Shown here piece after piece: positions 12,057 through 23,559 of a stretch of DNA of 64,000 nt. This DNA is from Larimichthys crocea (taxonomy: Eukaryota > Chordata > Actinopteri > Sciaenidae). The translations under genes and the position numbers were made by a program. The number at the start of each line of letters is the position of its first letter. Positions within the stretch are counted from its first letter, which is position 1. Under the pieces are notes generated by a model. It was not told where the DNA came from. It was given only the letters and a program-made list of their open reading frames with translations, and made no database searches. The stretch is taken from the NCBI RefSeq assembly GCF_000972845.2, contig NC_040013.1, positions 3,958,642-4,022,641 on the forward strand, in the 5' to 3' direction.

Positions 12057-12501
12057 CAGTGGTGAAATGTAACTAAGTACATTTACTCAGGACAGTACTA
12101 CCTGCCCTAATACTTCCAATAAAAAAATGATTGTACGTCCCTTACAAATTAAGATTTTATACATATGATGAGCTTATAAAATATAATGTATTGTTACAGA
12201 TTAAACTACCTGACGGTGCATTAAATGATAAGAATGAGTCTACCTCAACCACCTACAACAGAAATCAATGCATCAGTAACAATATTCCAATAACGATATG
12301 AGAGAAGGACACTGACAGAGGACGTACTTTTACATTAGATGCTTTCATTATGCCAATAATATTTATCTACATACTTAGTGTAATGTCAATGATCAACAGT
12401 AATATCACTGATTTTCAAAGCAGGTCTTTGAAAATCTGTGGTATTGCATCTTTTTGCTACTTTCACCTAAGTAAAGAATATAAATACTTCCTCCATCTCT
12501 G
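12057..12501 (+). mobile_element. hAT-type non-autonomous transposon (MITE)
   Basis: The left end starts CAGTGGTGAAATGTAACTAA and runs into ACTAAGTACATTTACTCA. The right end is ACTTCCTCCATCTCTG, whose reverse complement CAGAGATGGAGGAAGT is a degraded copy of the left end. The interior carries segments I recognise from a very common teleost MITE, such as CAGATTAAACTACC and ATGCATCAGTAA. The 445-bp copy encodes no transposase. No clean 8-bp target duplication is visible, which fits an old copy. The exact family name was not checked. Confidence 0.8.
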
Positions 12502-14060
12502 CCCACAATAAACAGCATTTTTATACACATGTTTTTATTGTTTCAGTGCATTATTTTGTTGATATAAGATAATCAACATTTTAGGCTACGTTCATTAAAA
12601 AACTTCTATCTAAACTGTGAGACAAACAAAACATTATATACTTTAGATGGAATAATATTTTTTAAGGCATTACATACAAAAACATACATTTATTTTAAGG
12701 CTATTTTGTAATAAATACATGAGCCGATCACGAGGCGGCACTGTTTGAAATCCATCGAAGACGACAACACAGCAGTGCCACAAATTCCATGTTCATTATA
12801 AAGAAGGTTTGAACTTTTTTAGCCTTCAGCGGGTCGTAACCATAATGTGGAAATTATGTTCATTTTTCTGCTTTTGGTCAAGATGGCTATCATAGTCGGT
12901 GATACTGAATTCTCTGCAGCTTCACAGTTCATCTACCTCTAGACTCAGGTCGTTCAGTGATTAGTTGGATATAAATTAGATTTTTTTTATGCTATTCATA
13001 AAGTTCATTTTAACAGTTTTTGATTGCTTGACTTTAAGAAATCTTAAATTAAATCATGAAAAAAAAAAAAAAGACAATGCCGCAAAGAAAATGAAATCCT
13101 TGTTTTGTGATGTTGCTCTCTGCCTTCTCGCTGTTAAATAATTGGTTTGACTATAACAAAAATAGTGAAAGTAAGTCTCTTCAGGCAGCGTAGGAATTAT
13201 AAGGCAACCTTTATGAGTCACAGCATTCATTGGAGCCAGCACAAACACTGGTGTTGGACTAAGTGTGCTGTTGTGCTACTTGGCAGGGACTACTTTTGAA
13301 AAAGGAAAAACAGTCATCCCTCTTGATCACTAAAAAAGCTATTCAAAACTACTAAATTGCTCCTAAACTTCACTTCACCAGTAAATCAGCGCTGCCACTT
13401 ATTTTCATGAGAGAAAAAAAAAAGAACACATATTCCACTGTAAGAATGTCTATTACCCTCAAGTTCAAACCACCTGATATGAAATGTGAGAGGTGGTAAG
13501 ATCGTAAGATTCGTGTGTAAAACGCTGTTTGCTTTAAAAAAAAAAAAAAGGCTTTTGTGCGACTATATGATAATCCGTACAGTCACGGTGCGGCGTAATC
13601 CGCTCAGTGCTGACAAAAGCAGGAGAAGAAATGCTGCTTTCAAAGCAAAACGGTGAAACAGGTCACAAACATAATCAATGTAATCATCACACAGTGTTCA
13701 GGTTTATAAAGCATTTCACCCTCTGTGACACCCAAAGGTGACACCCCCAGTTATTTTTTAAACTTTTATTAGTTTGGAGCTAACACCAAGGCATGATTCA
13801 AGCGAAATAAAGGTATATACAGTTTTCCACAGTGCATGGATGCATCCAAAAGTCTGGTCCAGATTACAGAGACAGTAAATTCAGCCCATCGCTGTTTCAT
13901 AACAATATGGTGACTGAAGCTTGTGTACAGAAGCGCCGTGCAGAGGAGGAGCTGCATTGTTTGCAGTGGCTCATCTAACCAGCACCCTGGCGGCTCTCTC
14001 CCCTGAGTGACGGCTGTCAGTGACACTCTATCAGCTGCCTACATGCCACCAACACCCCCT
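12502..14060. other. AT-rich non-coding DNA, no gene seen
   Basis: Several A or T runs (13059-13073, 13536-13549) and no convincing coding frame. The part at about 12720-13010 is repeat-poor but shows no recognisable element. Confidence 0.35.
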
Positions 14061-14360
14061 CTGCTTCACCCCTCTTTGTGTGCTTTCTCTCTGTTCCCTC
14101 TATGTACTGTCTTGCCTCCTCTTCTCTCTCAGGATTGTTTCTCTCCTTTTCCGCTCTCTCCCTCTCTGACTCTCCTGCCCTCTGTCTTTTTTTTTTCTTT
14201 CTTTTCCTTGTCTACACTTCTTCTCCGCCTCCTCCTCCTCCTCCTCCTCCCTCATGTCTTTCTATTCCAACTGGCTCTCTTTTAAAAACTCTCCTCCTCC
14301 CATATCCTCCTCTCTCCACCTTACTCCTTATCCTAGCTTTTCCTTCCTATTCCCCTTCTC
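14061..14360. repeat. C/T-rich (polypyrimidine) tract with (CCT)n core
   Basis: Almost 300 bases of C/T-rich sequence with a (CCT)n core at about 14228-14250. Two overlapping frames on the plus strand are leucine/serine/proline-rich translations of this tract and are not taken as genes. Confidence 0.75.
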
Positions 14361-15000
14361 GTGATTAGATAGCATTGGTGTTTGTGCACTGGCTCCCAGT
14401 GGACAATCACGCCATGAGGGTGGACGCGGGGAGGGGGTAGTTGCAAGGGTTCCATTTTCTATTAGAACAAAACATGCCTGTGGGGCCAGCAGGCATCAAC
14501 TGGAAATGCAATCTGGGCCTTTGAGCTGACACACAGGGTGGGGTAGAGGTGTGGTGCGGGGAACAGGGGGCCGCTGTTGTGTGGTGGGACTCCAGAGTGA
14601 ATGTTATCGTTCTTGGGAGATCCCAGGCTGCTTCCCGGGGCCCTCGCCCTCCTTCAAACTTGGACACCTTGGGGAAAACCGGTCTCGGTGGCCTGCAATG
14701 AGGAAGACTAATTCTGTGCACGGCACCCTCTAGCCTTTCCCCCTTCATCATAGCCACATGCAACGTACGAAAGCGTTTATTGATCGAGGGCCGCTATTTC
14801 TTTTAAAAATTCTCCATTTATATGACTGTGTTATCAGATAGGAGTGTCATTCTTCACAGCACGCAAGATAAGTGAGAGGAAATGTGTAGGAAGAGGAAAG
14901 AGAAGGACAGACGAAGGGAACATATAGGTGGTTGGTCTCGGCAGGGCTGGTGTGAATGCAGATTGGGAGTTCCTGGACATGCATAATTCACCACAGGGGA
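14361..15000. other. Non-coding DNA, no gene seen
   Basis: The part at 14400-14760 is relatively GC-rich with overlapping frames on both strands, none with a recognisable domain. Nothing else stands out. Confidence 0.3.
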
Positions 15001-15122
15001 GATAGGAGAGGAGGTGGGTAGGAAGAAAGGGAATAGAAGGGTGGGTGAGTGAGAGAGAGAGTAAGGAGGGAGAGAGAGAGGGAGAGAGGGAGGGAAAGGG
15101 GGAGGAAGGAGAAAGAGGAAAA
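15001..15122. repeat. GA-rich purine tract
   Basis: The plus strand is almost entirely A and G over about 120 bases, with repeated GAGAGA and GGGAGG units. Such tracts can form triplex DNA; that is general knowledge, not shown here. Confidence 0.75.
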
Positions 15123-15219
15123 TGAGCAGTGCGTCTCAGGCAGCGTCAGCGTCTACAGTGAGGAGGTAATTAGGGAGCTGTCACTTGTTCCTGTCAGGCA
15201 CCACTCCCGCTGAAACATC

Positions 15220-15221
<2 letters not shown>

Positions 15222-15254
<33 letters not shown>
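15222..15254. repeat. (GT)n microsatellite
   Basis: About 16 uninterrupted GT units. More GT/GC alternation follows near 15297-15320. Confidence 0.9.
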
Positions 15255-15257
<3 letters not shown>

Positions 15258-15966
15258 TAGGTTGTTCTTGTGGGGGAGGGCTGAGCTTGTGTATGACTGT
15301 GTGTGCGTGCGCGCGTGTATGTTTGCGAATGCATGCGGGGATGCATGTGTATATAAATTGTGAGGAAGAGAGCGGGGAGGGTGCGGTGCGGAGTTGAATT
15401 CAAATGAGACAGAAACACCAGAAGAAAAACAGAATAAAGTAACAGACTCACTGCGAGGGAATTGTAATAATGGTGGATAAATATGACTCAGAAGTACACA
15501 GCTCAAAGTATTAGAAGAGAGGAGATGGAAAGAAGGGGGGAAAAAAAAGAATCACTTCAGGTATTTGGACAGGGACAAGGATGGAGAAAGATAACGATGG
15601 ATTCAATTTGATAAATGATATTTGTGGCAACAAAGAATTCCTGCAACTCACACACACATACACACACACACATGTATGTGCCAAGTCAGGATAAAAAAAC
15701 CCCGGCGCAACAGCCAAGTGATTTATTGTGGTAAACACATTCATATGCATGCATGCATTATTGACACAAGTCTCACATGTATACACTCAGCAGCCAGTGT
15801 GTCTACTGTCACCCCTCTGCATGCTGATTGTAATCTCAAGTCAAAATAACAATACGCTAATGTTTAAACAGTCGAGTTGTCATATCAATATAGGCGATGA
15901 GAATATATTTGACAGATCCTCAAGTTGGAAAGGCAAAACATGCGGTAGGTACATACTGTAAATACA

Positions 15967-15967
<1 letters not shown>

Positions 15968-15998
<31 letters not shown>
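15968..15998. repeat. (AC)n microsatellite
   Basis: About 15 uninterrupted AC units. A shorter CA/TACA tract lies at about 15649-15674. Confidence 0.9.
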
Positions 15999-16000
<2 letters not shown>

Positions 16001-16479
16001 CACAGTCAGTCAGGGAATGTGATGCATGGGTATTTAAAGTTGTGAATGCCTTTATAATCTGCAGCCCCTCAGGAGACAGTCGCTCACCATATGAGTGAAT
16101 CAGTGTGGGCCTGTCGGTAGAGTTTTCACTGTGACACCGGCACTCATACCACTCACTGGGTGTTCCAATTAAAACCCACCCCTGCCAGGAGAGCAACAGC
16201 TCTCCAACAATACTCAGCTCTACCACACGCACACGTACATGTGCGCCATGCATGTGCACACATACACTCGCTGCTGACAGACCACAAACACAGTCGGGCT
16301 GACGATGATGGATGGTGTGCATAACCTGGCTGGTGATATAGACTTTGGCTAAACAGCTCAGGCCTTCCCCAGGGGTTTATCCTCAGACAGGTGGCGCGCT
16401 TCTTCCACACAGGTGGTTTAGCAGCGACGTGGAGGATAATTATCTCAAAAGAAAATTTCCACAATATAAGGAACGTCTA

Positions 16480-17057
16480 AAGACTTGGAATGCACCACAA
16501 TGACGTGTTAATGTGATGCGTTAGGCGCCATTAGGCTGTCAGAGTTTAGCAGAGCCGTCTCGCATTGGTCGCTGTTTTCTTTATGCCGATAAATACTGCT
16601 GATTATTACATGAGGTTACTAATTGGCAAGCTGGAAACAAGCTGATGAGACAAAACAAAAACATGAATACGAGCTCTTTCCATAGGTCACGTGGAGATGA
16701 GCATAATAACCAAGATAACAATTTGTAAGAACTTCTGTGCATTGGTTTTCTGACTCGCCAATTGAGAGTAAACAAGACACATTGTGCAGAAATGTCACAG
16801 ACTGAGATGAGCCATTTTCCCTGGGCTGGCCCATAAAAGACTCATTAGGGCACTTCAGACGTATTTGCACTGCAAGGGGCTGCCATTAAACACATCACAA
16901 GGCCTAATAAATGCATTATTTAAAAGCTGTGCTCCAATTACTAATTGATTAGAGTCGAGCGCCTCATCAATAACGCAGAAGCGGCCCCTTCAAATCAAAA
17001 TACACATGATTTATACATGAAAGGCTTTAAAAGGGATAAGTTCTCTGCTAATCAGTC
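16480..17057. promoter_or_regulatory. Candidate conserved regulatory block
   Basis: Repeat-free sequence, densest at 16800-17050, with AATAAATGCATTATTTAAAA (about 16906-16925), ATTACTAATTGATTAGAG-like homeodomain cores (about 16936-16953) and other AT cores spaced by mixed sequence. There is no coding frame of note on either strand. This is one of the clearest enhancer-like textures in the window; conservation is not tested. Confidence 0.35.
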
Positions 17058-17139
17058 ATAAATGTTTTAAACACCCAAATTTTTACTCATGATTTGAAAT
17101 AAATGTTTTAAACACCCAAATTTTTACTCATGATTTGAA
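17058..17139. repeat. Perfect 41-bp tandem duplication
   Basis: The 41-bp unit starting ATAAATGTTTTAAACACCC at 17058 is repeated exactly and directly at 17099. The copies are identical over the unit, so the duplication is recent or an assembly artefact. It abuts an A run and a GT microsatellite. Confidence 0.95.
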
Positions 17140-17164
17140 AAAAAAATTGAAAGCCTGTCAGAAG

Positions 17165-17292
17165 TGTGTGTGTGTATGTGTGTGTGTGTGTATGTGTGTG
17201 TGTGTGTGTATGTGTGTGTGTAGGTGGATTGGGGAAACAGTTTGGAGTTTGAAAGTGTGCACCACAAACAGAGAAACACACACACACACACA
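17165..17292. repeat. Interrupted (GT)n and (CA)n pair
   Basis: A GT tract with regular TA interruptions (17165-17222) is followed about 50 bases later by a CA tract (17276-17292). The two could pair as an inverted repeat. Reading frames here on both strands are repeat translations. Confidence 0.85.
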
Positions 17293-17339
17293 TCTCTCCC
17301 ACTGGGAATCAGTATCAATGAGGCATGAACGTAGCATGA

Positions 17340-18404
17340 AGTAACCCTTCAGTCAAACACGACAAGTTTATAGGAGGCAAAGCGAGATGACGATGATCAT
17401 CCGACTCACATTCCAGCTATATTAAAACAATCGTCCCTATAGGCAGAGTGCACTTGTCGTTGAACGCAATGGGTCCATTAACACACTAATGCAATATTAA
17501 TTACACGATTATTGAATTCAAATGTATGCTTAAATGTGTCATGTACAATTGAATTATTTAATAATAGACTCAATGACATTTAACGGTGAAATATACATAA
17601 TTCAAGGTGGCATAGCAACGGTAAAATGTAACTCTAAACACATTTTTAGTTGAGATATTTATATATTAAACTCACATGTATATATTTGGTATTTTTGTTG
17701 AACAATACAGAATCAATAGTACTTGATTAAGCCGATGATTATCAAAGCACGCTGGGAGGTTTCACAATGAAAGTATCAAACAAACAAACTACTAAAGCAG
17801 CATAAATAATGCAGCAATATATATATTTGGATATATTTAAATGTATTGAATATATAAATAATCTAAATAAATTGAATATATATACTGTATTTATATATTT
17901 CCCCCTCTTTTTTGTGCTTTGCAGTATATTCTTCCAGACATTTGAACCCCTGCATAAATCTGGTTCCACGGGTGATCATAGTTTGATAGCGTACCTGGAG
18001 GAAAGCAAAAGAGTCTGAGAGGCAGTGTAATGAAAAACAAAGAAATAATCAAAGGCCCGAGCCCCAGATGAGATGGGCCCGGAGGAGAGCCCAGAAAATG
18101 AGAGAAAAAACCCTCGCCACCGATATCAAACAGAATACAATGTAAAGAGAGATTATCATGATTATGTCATCCATGTAATTCTTGCGTGCGTCCTGTTCTT
18201 CTGCTGCCGAATGCTCAACACTCTGAATCATTTATAGTCGGCATTGATTTCAAATGTTGTGATACCTTAGCAAGTTAAATTATGCAGTAAACCACGTCAA
18301 GTTTATTTCTATGGACCATTATCACATACAGACAATGTGTCAGTGCACTTAACAGGCCGACACAGCCCAAGCTCTCCGAGGACACAAAACTCACCAAACA
18401 GACC
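17340..18404. other. AT-rich non-coding DNA
   Basis: The part at 17450-17600 has several TAATTA/ATTAAT-type cores and may be regulatory. The part at 17815-17900 is ATATAT-rich. No supported gene. Confidence 0.3.
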
Positions 18405-18740
18405 TTAAAGAATAAGTCTGGTTTATGTTCTACAATTATTTCTTTTTTTAACATAAAAAGACCAAAAACCAACAATAAATCTTAACAAGTATTGTGTGTG
18501 GGGCTGAGCTTATTCCTCTGGGACATAAACCTCCTTTGTTGTCCCAAAAAAACTGTTAAAAACAACTAAATGGGCCACATCATTACGCTGGGTGACACGT
18601 CCCTTTACTTTGAGTCGATCCACACATAAGCTGGTTGCAAATAAAATATTTGCTTTAGCAGAAAAAAAAAAACTACAGTGTGCATCTGTTTGATTTGATT
18701 AGGATAAATTCGTGACCAGGTTTTCAAAAAATGAAGAAGT
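18405..18740. mobile_element. Possible degraded teleost repeat
   Basis: The segment beginning TTAAAGAATAAGTCTGGTTT, and the later parts GAGCTTATTCCTCTG and CTTTGAGTCGATCCACAC, resemble a dispersed teleost repeat I half-remember. No matching second end or target duplication could be found, so this is a weak call. Confidence 0.25.
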
Positions 18741-19497
18741 TTTCTGTTGAGGGAAAGTTTCAGGTGTCCAGAAAAAGCTTGTTTTTAGTATAATATCATA
18801 TTATATAATAAGAAATATTAACTTTTATTAAGTTGCATGTGACCTAAAATGAATCTGTGGAGAGTTTGATGATCCACTCTAACGTAGAGCGTTATATCCA
18901 GAGACTGTGACACACAGGCTTCACCGCCACCAGCTATCTGGTGCTTAACAAAGCATCCCATTGAAATAGGTTATGGCAGGCCGTCCTGTTCACTGAGCTG
19001 ACAGGCTGGAAGGAGGAAGACGAGGAGGGAGGAGAGAGAATGAAGAGGAGACAGGAGGGCTCTCATCGCCCTGAACCTTTAGGGGGTCCAGCAGACTGTG
19101 TACTTTAGTGGTCAGAGCATTGAGATGTGAACATCTCTCTCCGTATCAACCAGTCTGAATACATGAGACCAGTCAAATCTGTTGCAACCTCTGAACGAGC
19201 TTTACATCAAGCTGCACCTGTCAGTCTCGAGTGCATTCAGACCAAGACGAGTAAGACAGCTAAGTTCCTCAGGGTAGGTGTCACCACTGATCAAACAAAC
19301 AGCTTATGAGCATGAGCACTGACTTTGCTGAATCATAAGGTAACTATCTACCGTCCTGTTGGAGCCCTTTAGAAGAAGAAGAAGAAGGTTAGCATCGCTT
19401 CTTACGCCATTTACTATTTTGCTCTGAGCTACCTAATGAGGCTGAACGCCACTTTTTGTGTTTACGATCAGCAACTGTATGGTAACGCTGATGATAA
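18741..19497. other. Non-coding DNA, no gene seen
   Basis: A short purine-rich patch lies at 19010-19055 and a GAA run at 19372-19387. No supported gene. Confidence 0.35.
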
Positions 19498-19713
19498 TGG
19501 TGCCGCTGTAATGTCTGCCACTGTAGCAATCAAGACGGTAATGAAGATATGGCAATTAATGGTCAGGATGAAGGAGAAGATGGAGGGAAAGAGCGGGATG
19601 ATTGTGATTATGTTGATGATGTTGATGCGGAGGAAGAAGAAGAGGGAGATGAAGGTGTCTACTCCACTCTGGAGATTCGGATGGAGCCGGTTTCTCGGGT
19701 GTTGTCTAGCTGA
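19498..19713 (+). other. Acidic open frame, possible exon
   Basis: One frame is open from 19498 (just after TGATAA) to TGA at 19711-19713; an ATG at 19549 gives 54 residues. It is very acidic, with a DDCDYVDDVDAEEEEEGDEG core, and ends in a more ordinary STLEIRMEPVSRVLSS tail. The sequence is partly GAT/GAA low complexity, which can produce acidic frames by chance. A different overlapping plus-strand frame is also open here. No protein family is recognised. A CpG-richer patch follows. Confidence 0.15.
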
Positions 19714-19870
19714 GCGCGTCGTCGGGTGCCACGGGGGGTTGTCACTTTCCGATGAAGAGACAGGTCCACGCTTTACGACGGGAGTCTCCCAGCAGCCACC
19801 GCGGCGCCCCATGGAAGCTCATGCTAATCGCCGGCGCTGGTGTTGCCCCCCCCTACTGTCAGCTCACTGA
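19670..19870. other. Local CpG-rich patch
   Basis: CG dinucleotides are noticeably denser than in the surrounding DNA (for example 19711-19735 and 19795-19835). It could be a small CpG island or chance; no promoter motif set was noticed. Confidence 0.3.
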
Positions 19871-21519
19871 GCTGGCTCCACATCACCAGGGAGCTCCACA
19901 CACACACACACCCATACACTCCGACAGCAAGCAGGGACACGATGGAGGATGATCCTGTCGAGTTAGAATGCACACACTCGCATTGCATAGGCGTACGCCA
20001 TCCTCTCTGTGTGTGCATGCCTCGCTGTATGTACACCCACACATGCACACACATTTCATGATGACACTAATGTGTGATAGTACTTTAAATATAGGCATAT
20101 CGTTTATCTGCTAATGAGTACAGGGAGATGAGCCTGTTGAATATGGTAATTTGCTGCCGTATTATCCTTCAGAGGATAGCTTAGAAAAAGTGTGTGTGTG
20201 TGTGTGTGCACTGTAGGTACATGTGTATTTACTCTAGGCGTTGTAGCTCCTGTGATTCTCGACGCTTGGGCTGCACCCCTTGTCCTCCTCTGGTACTGTA
20301 ACTGCTGGCTCACCATCCGTCTATCTACCTCTTTGCTTATTTAGGATGAGACTCCGTGCGTGTGAATGTATCCAAGGAGGTCCCGGGATGTTTGCGTTGC
20401 CATGTTTGCACGTCTGCCGCAGAGCATATTTATCCATGGGTGCGCTTGATTTGTCTTTGCGGGCTGTTTTGTGTTATTTGTGTATCGGTCTGCAACGCAT
20501 GAGCTTTAATGTGAGAGTCAGTCAGTCACTTCTTTTCTGTACGCTTTTATTGAGCTGGAGCTGGAGCAGGTGACAGTTTTATGAATTGTAACTCTCCGTC
20601 GTCAGCTATAGCGGCAGCACAATCATTTTTTTGTTTGTTTGCTTGCTCATCAGCTAAGGAGTACAGGTTAAACACTGGTGAGCTATTGAACAGATGCATT
20701 AGCTTTTTTACAGGAATTGTTAACGGCCCGTTGCACGTTTCTACGACGCCTTAATTCTTCTAATAAATATTCATTTTTCACCTTTGTGCCCAAACTGTCA
20801 TCTTTCAAACAGAATTGTTTTTAATACTCACACTGAAGCAATCTGACAACTGGTAAGATGTTTGGCATGTGCACTGTGCTGTGGATTGCAAAGGACCTTG
20901 TGTAGAGGCTGCCACCCGCCCCCCCCTCCGGAGGATGAATTCTGTGGATGATATACTTGAGTCGTATAGTGTCCTTGTCTGCAACATGGAGCCTATGGTG
21001 GTGGTTCATATGGATGAGAAGTGACAGGGGTCGGGAAGTGAGGAGGTGTCTGTCATATGCGGCTGTGCCTTTGACCTCATGTTCTCATAATAAGGGGTAA
21101 GGACTCTGCTTTGTCACTCCTGGGTCAGGTGACAGCACGGCATGCTCGGCAGGGGACAAGCAAGACAGCAGTGAATCTAAACAGCTATTTGGAGGCAGGC
21201 ACTGACTCACAAGGGCGGCGCGACACATACTGTGCTGTGCCATACACAAACGGGGGAGAGAGAGAGAGAGAGCGAAACGTTGCATTTTGTAAGTTCCTTA
21301 ATCCTCTCCCTCTCAAGACCCCAAAGCTATGCTCACCCTCCCACTTCTCCCCTCTCTTCTTTGCAACCCATAAGTCCTCTTAATATTCCAATCGGCACGC
21401 ATTAAAGCAAAAGGCCGAGAAATGGAGAGATGCCAAGCAGCCAAAAGCAGCATTACTCATCAGGGTCATGCTCCACTGCGCAAAACACAATCCCTCATAC
21501 ATCATCATAACTGCCACCC
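19871..21519. other. Non-coding DNA with short CA/GT tracts
   Basis: Short CA or GT tracts lie at about 19899-19910, 20031-20053 and 20191-20209, and a GA tract at 21256-21273. Overlapping short frames on both strands are not supported as genes. Confidence 0.4.
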
Positions 21520-21650
21520 AATGACAATTACAATTGAGATGGCAAGAACTAGGAGAGAGCTCTTTAATTTAACATCCAATTATTACAAGTTATCACCCCT
21601 TGATCAATGTAATATAATAGACAATCAATGTTCCATGTGACAAAAGATAT
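21520..21650. promoter_or_regulatory. Candidate regulatory block
   Basis: A repeat-free island with ATTACAATTGAG, TTTAATTTAA and CCAATTATTACA cores. Enhancer-like texture only; untested. Confidence 0.22.
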
Positions 21651-22379
21651 GGGGGCTTGCATGGGGGGGTTGTGTATCCATAGATTGTTGGGTTAAGGGT
21701 GGCAGTGGTTGGTAGGTTTGGAGACATACCCCTGGGATAAATAAGTGTCCGCTTACGACTCCCCCGACACCCTCGCTGTGTGTCACGTGCTCCACGGCGA
21801 GGGTGGAACGCCATAAATAGCTGTTTGACATTATCACATTTACATTATGCACAAACGCTGCAGGCTAACTACCTTGGCAGGTGTTAAGAAAACAAAAACA
21901 AAAGCAAGGGAGGATGCAGAGTAGAGTATTGTATGAAACTGTATGTGTGAATGTGGTTTGTTCTCTTGCGTCTGTGTGGCTACAGCGTCTTCAAACAGTT
22001 AAAGCTGACTGCAGGCGCTTGATCACAAGAGAGCGAGCTTGTGATGGTTTTCCGTGTGATATTCTACCTGTCATTTTTCGAGGACGGCAAAAATCTTCCT
22101 TAGATCAATCAAGAAAAAGGCTTGGAATAGCATCCCAACATCCATGTTATTGATTATTTAGTGCCACAACAATAAACCAATATGACCTGTAGCCGAATTG
22201 CGTTACCACGGGAGATTAAGTCATAAAACAGCAGCCCGTGCCAATAAACTGCGCTGTTTACTAGCTTGATATATTCAACATAGAGTAAGAGATTATTTCT
22301 CTGTTTCTAATAGGGCTTGACACAGGCATGTATACTTCCTCTGGATTACACATGAAGGTTGGGGACATATTAAAGGAGG
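21651..22379. other. Non-coding DNA, no gene seen
   Basis: No supported gene and no recognisable repeat. A frame at 21881-22153 + has no visible domain. Confidence 0.3.
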
Positions 22380-22900
22380 ATCATCGTTACCTTAACTACT
22401 GTAACTAATGAGGCAAATTAGAGCGATGATGTAGATGGTTCTCGGGACGGCAATAATCATAAAGATGAGGAGGAAATGTAGGGCGGGCTTTTATTGTTTC
22501 AAATAAAAAAAAAAAAAAAAAGGGAGACCAGCCAAAATCCAGCAGAAGTTTATCCTCTTGCATTAATTGGAGGATGTGAGTTCCTGTAAGCCTCTTTGAA
22601 CATAAACTAAAACAAACATACTTGACTCACTGTGGCAAAGCAGAGTAAAATCCATTTAGTAATTAAGTAAATCTGCATATCACTATTAGCCACTATTAGC
22701 ATAGTGTATTAATGTTGAATGTACAAATTGGCGTCCCCTTTTAAGCGTGATCAGAGGCTGGAGTCATAGCAGAATAATCAAAATAGGCCTTAAAGCTTTT
22801 AAATCCTAATTCAAATATATATGCTAATTAATCTGGATTAATATATAATTTATGTAAATTATGCACCTCATGTTAGGATTGTGTCTATTGTTTTTTTTTT
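22380..22900. promoter_or_regulatory. Candidate conserved regulatory block
   Basis: About 500 bases with no repeat apart from an A run at 22505-22521. The strongest part, 22640-22890, holds AGTAATTAAGTAAAT, GCTAATTAATCTGGATTAA and TTATGTAAATTATGCA cores, and a short direct repeat CACTATTAGC at about 22681-22700. No coding frame crosses it. Clustered homeodomain cores in a repeat-free island are typical of deeply conserved developmental enhancers; conservation itself is not tested. Confidence 0.4.
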
Positions 22901-23559
22901 CTGGTAAATGTAGGCATCGGCACCACTCGCTGCATTAAAGTTTCTTTTTTTTTCGTCAGCTCCTCTAATTTTTTTTTTTCCTTTACCCTCCACTTTCTTT
23001 TCTTTCTTTCACTATGATTTTATCTCCCTCACAACTCTGCACTCTGATCCCAGTGGCAGATTCCTTCAGCATTTCAATCGGGGCGCTAAAAATAACCATC
23101 TTTTCTTTTATTCACACTGGCTTTGCTATAATGCAGCCACTCTGAGCGGGCAGACTAGAGGTCAATCCATTATCTCACCACTACCCATACAAGCTGCTGT
23201 CTGACTCCTCAGCGCCAAACACAGAGACAAACCTCACCTCCCTCTGTCTGGTGTACAGTCTTCACACAGCTTTAATATCTCCACATCCCAAACATCGTCA
23301 TAAAATCTCAATCTTAGAAGAAAATCATCCGAATGTTTTACAGTTTATTAGCACTCTCTGTTATAAGATTATAAGGTACTTGGTTGTGCAAGTGTTTACA
23401 TGCGGAGTAATCGTTTCCTCTCTGTTCATTCAGCTGATAGCTACGATGCACGTTATTTATGCAGTATATGTTGCAAATCGTTTATACTTATTAGAAAGAT
23501 AAATGCTATTAATGTTTTGACATGCATTACTTCACTGCTGCGTGCCACCACTCCCTGAG
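22901..23559. other. Non-coding DNA, no gene seen
   Basis: T runs and C/T-rich sequence at 22935-23010; the rest is mixed. A frame at 23251-23502 + has no recognisable domain. Confidence 0.3.

Noticed and set aside
14061..14360. Pyrimidine-rich open frames resembling a hydrophobic leader
   Set aside because: Leu/Ser/Pro content follows directly from the C/T-rich tract and (CCT)n repeat.
15885..16322. 145-residue minus-strand open frame
   Set aside because: Contains the Cys/Val run from the (AC)n tract and has no recognisable domain.
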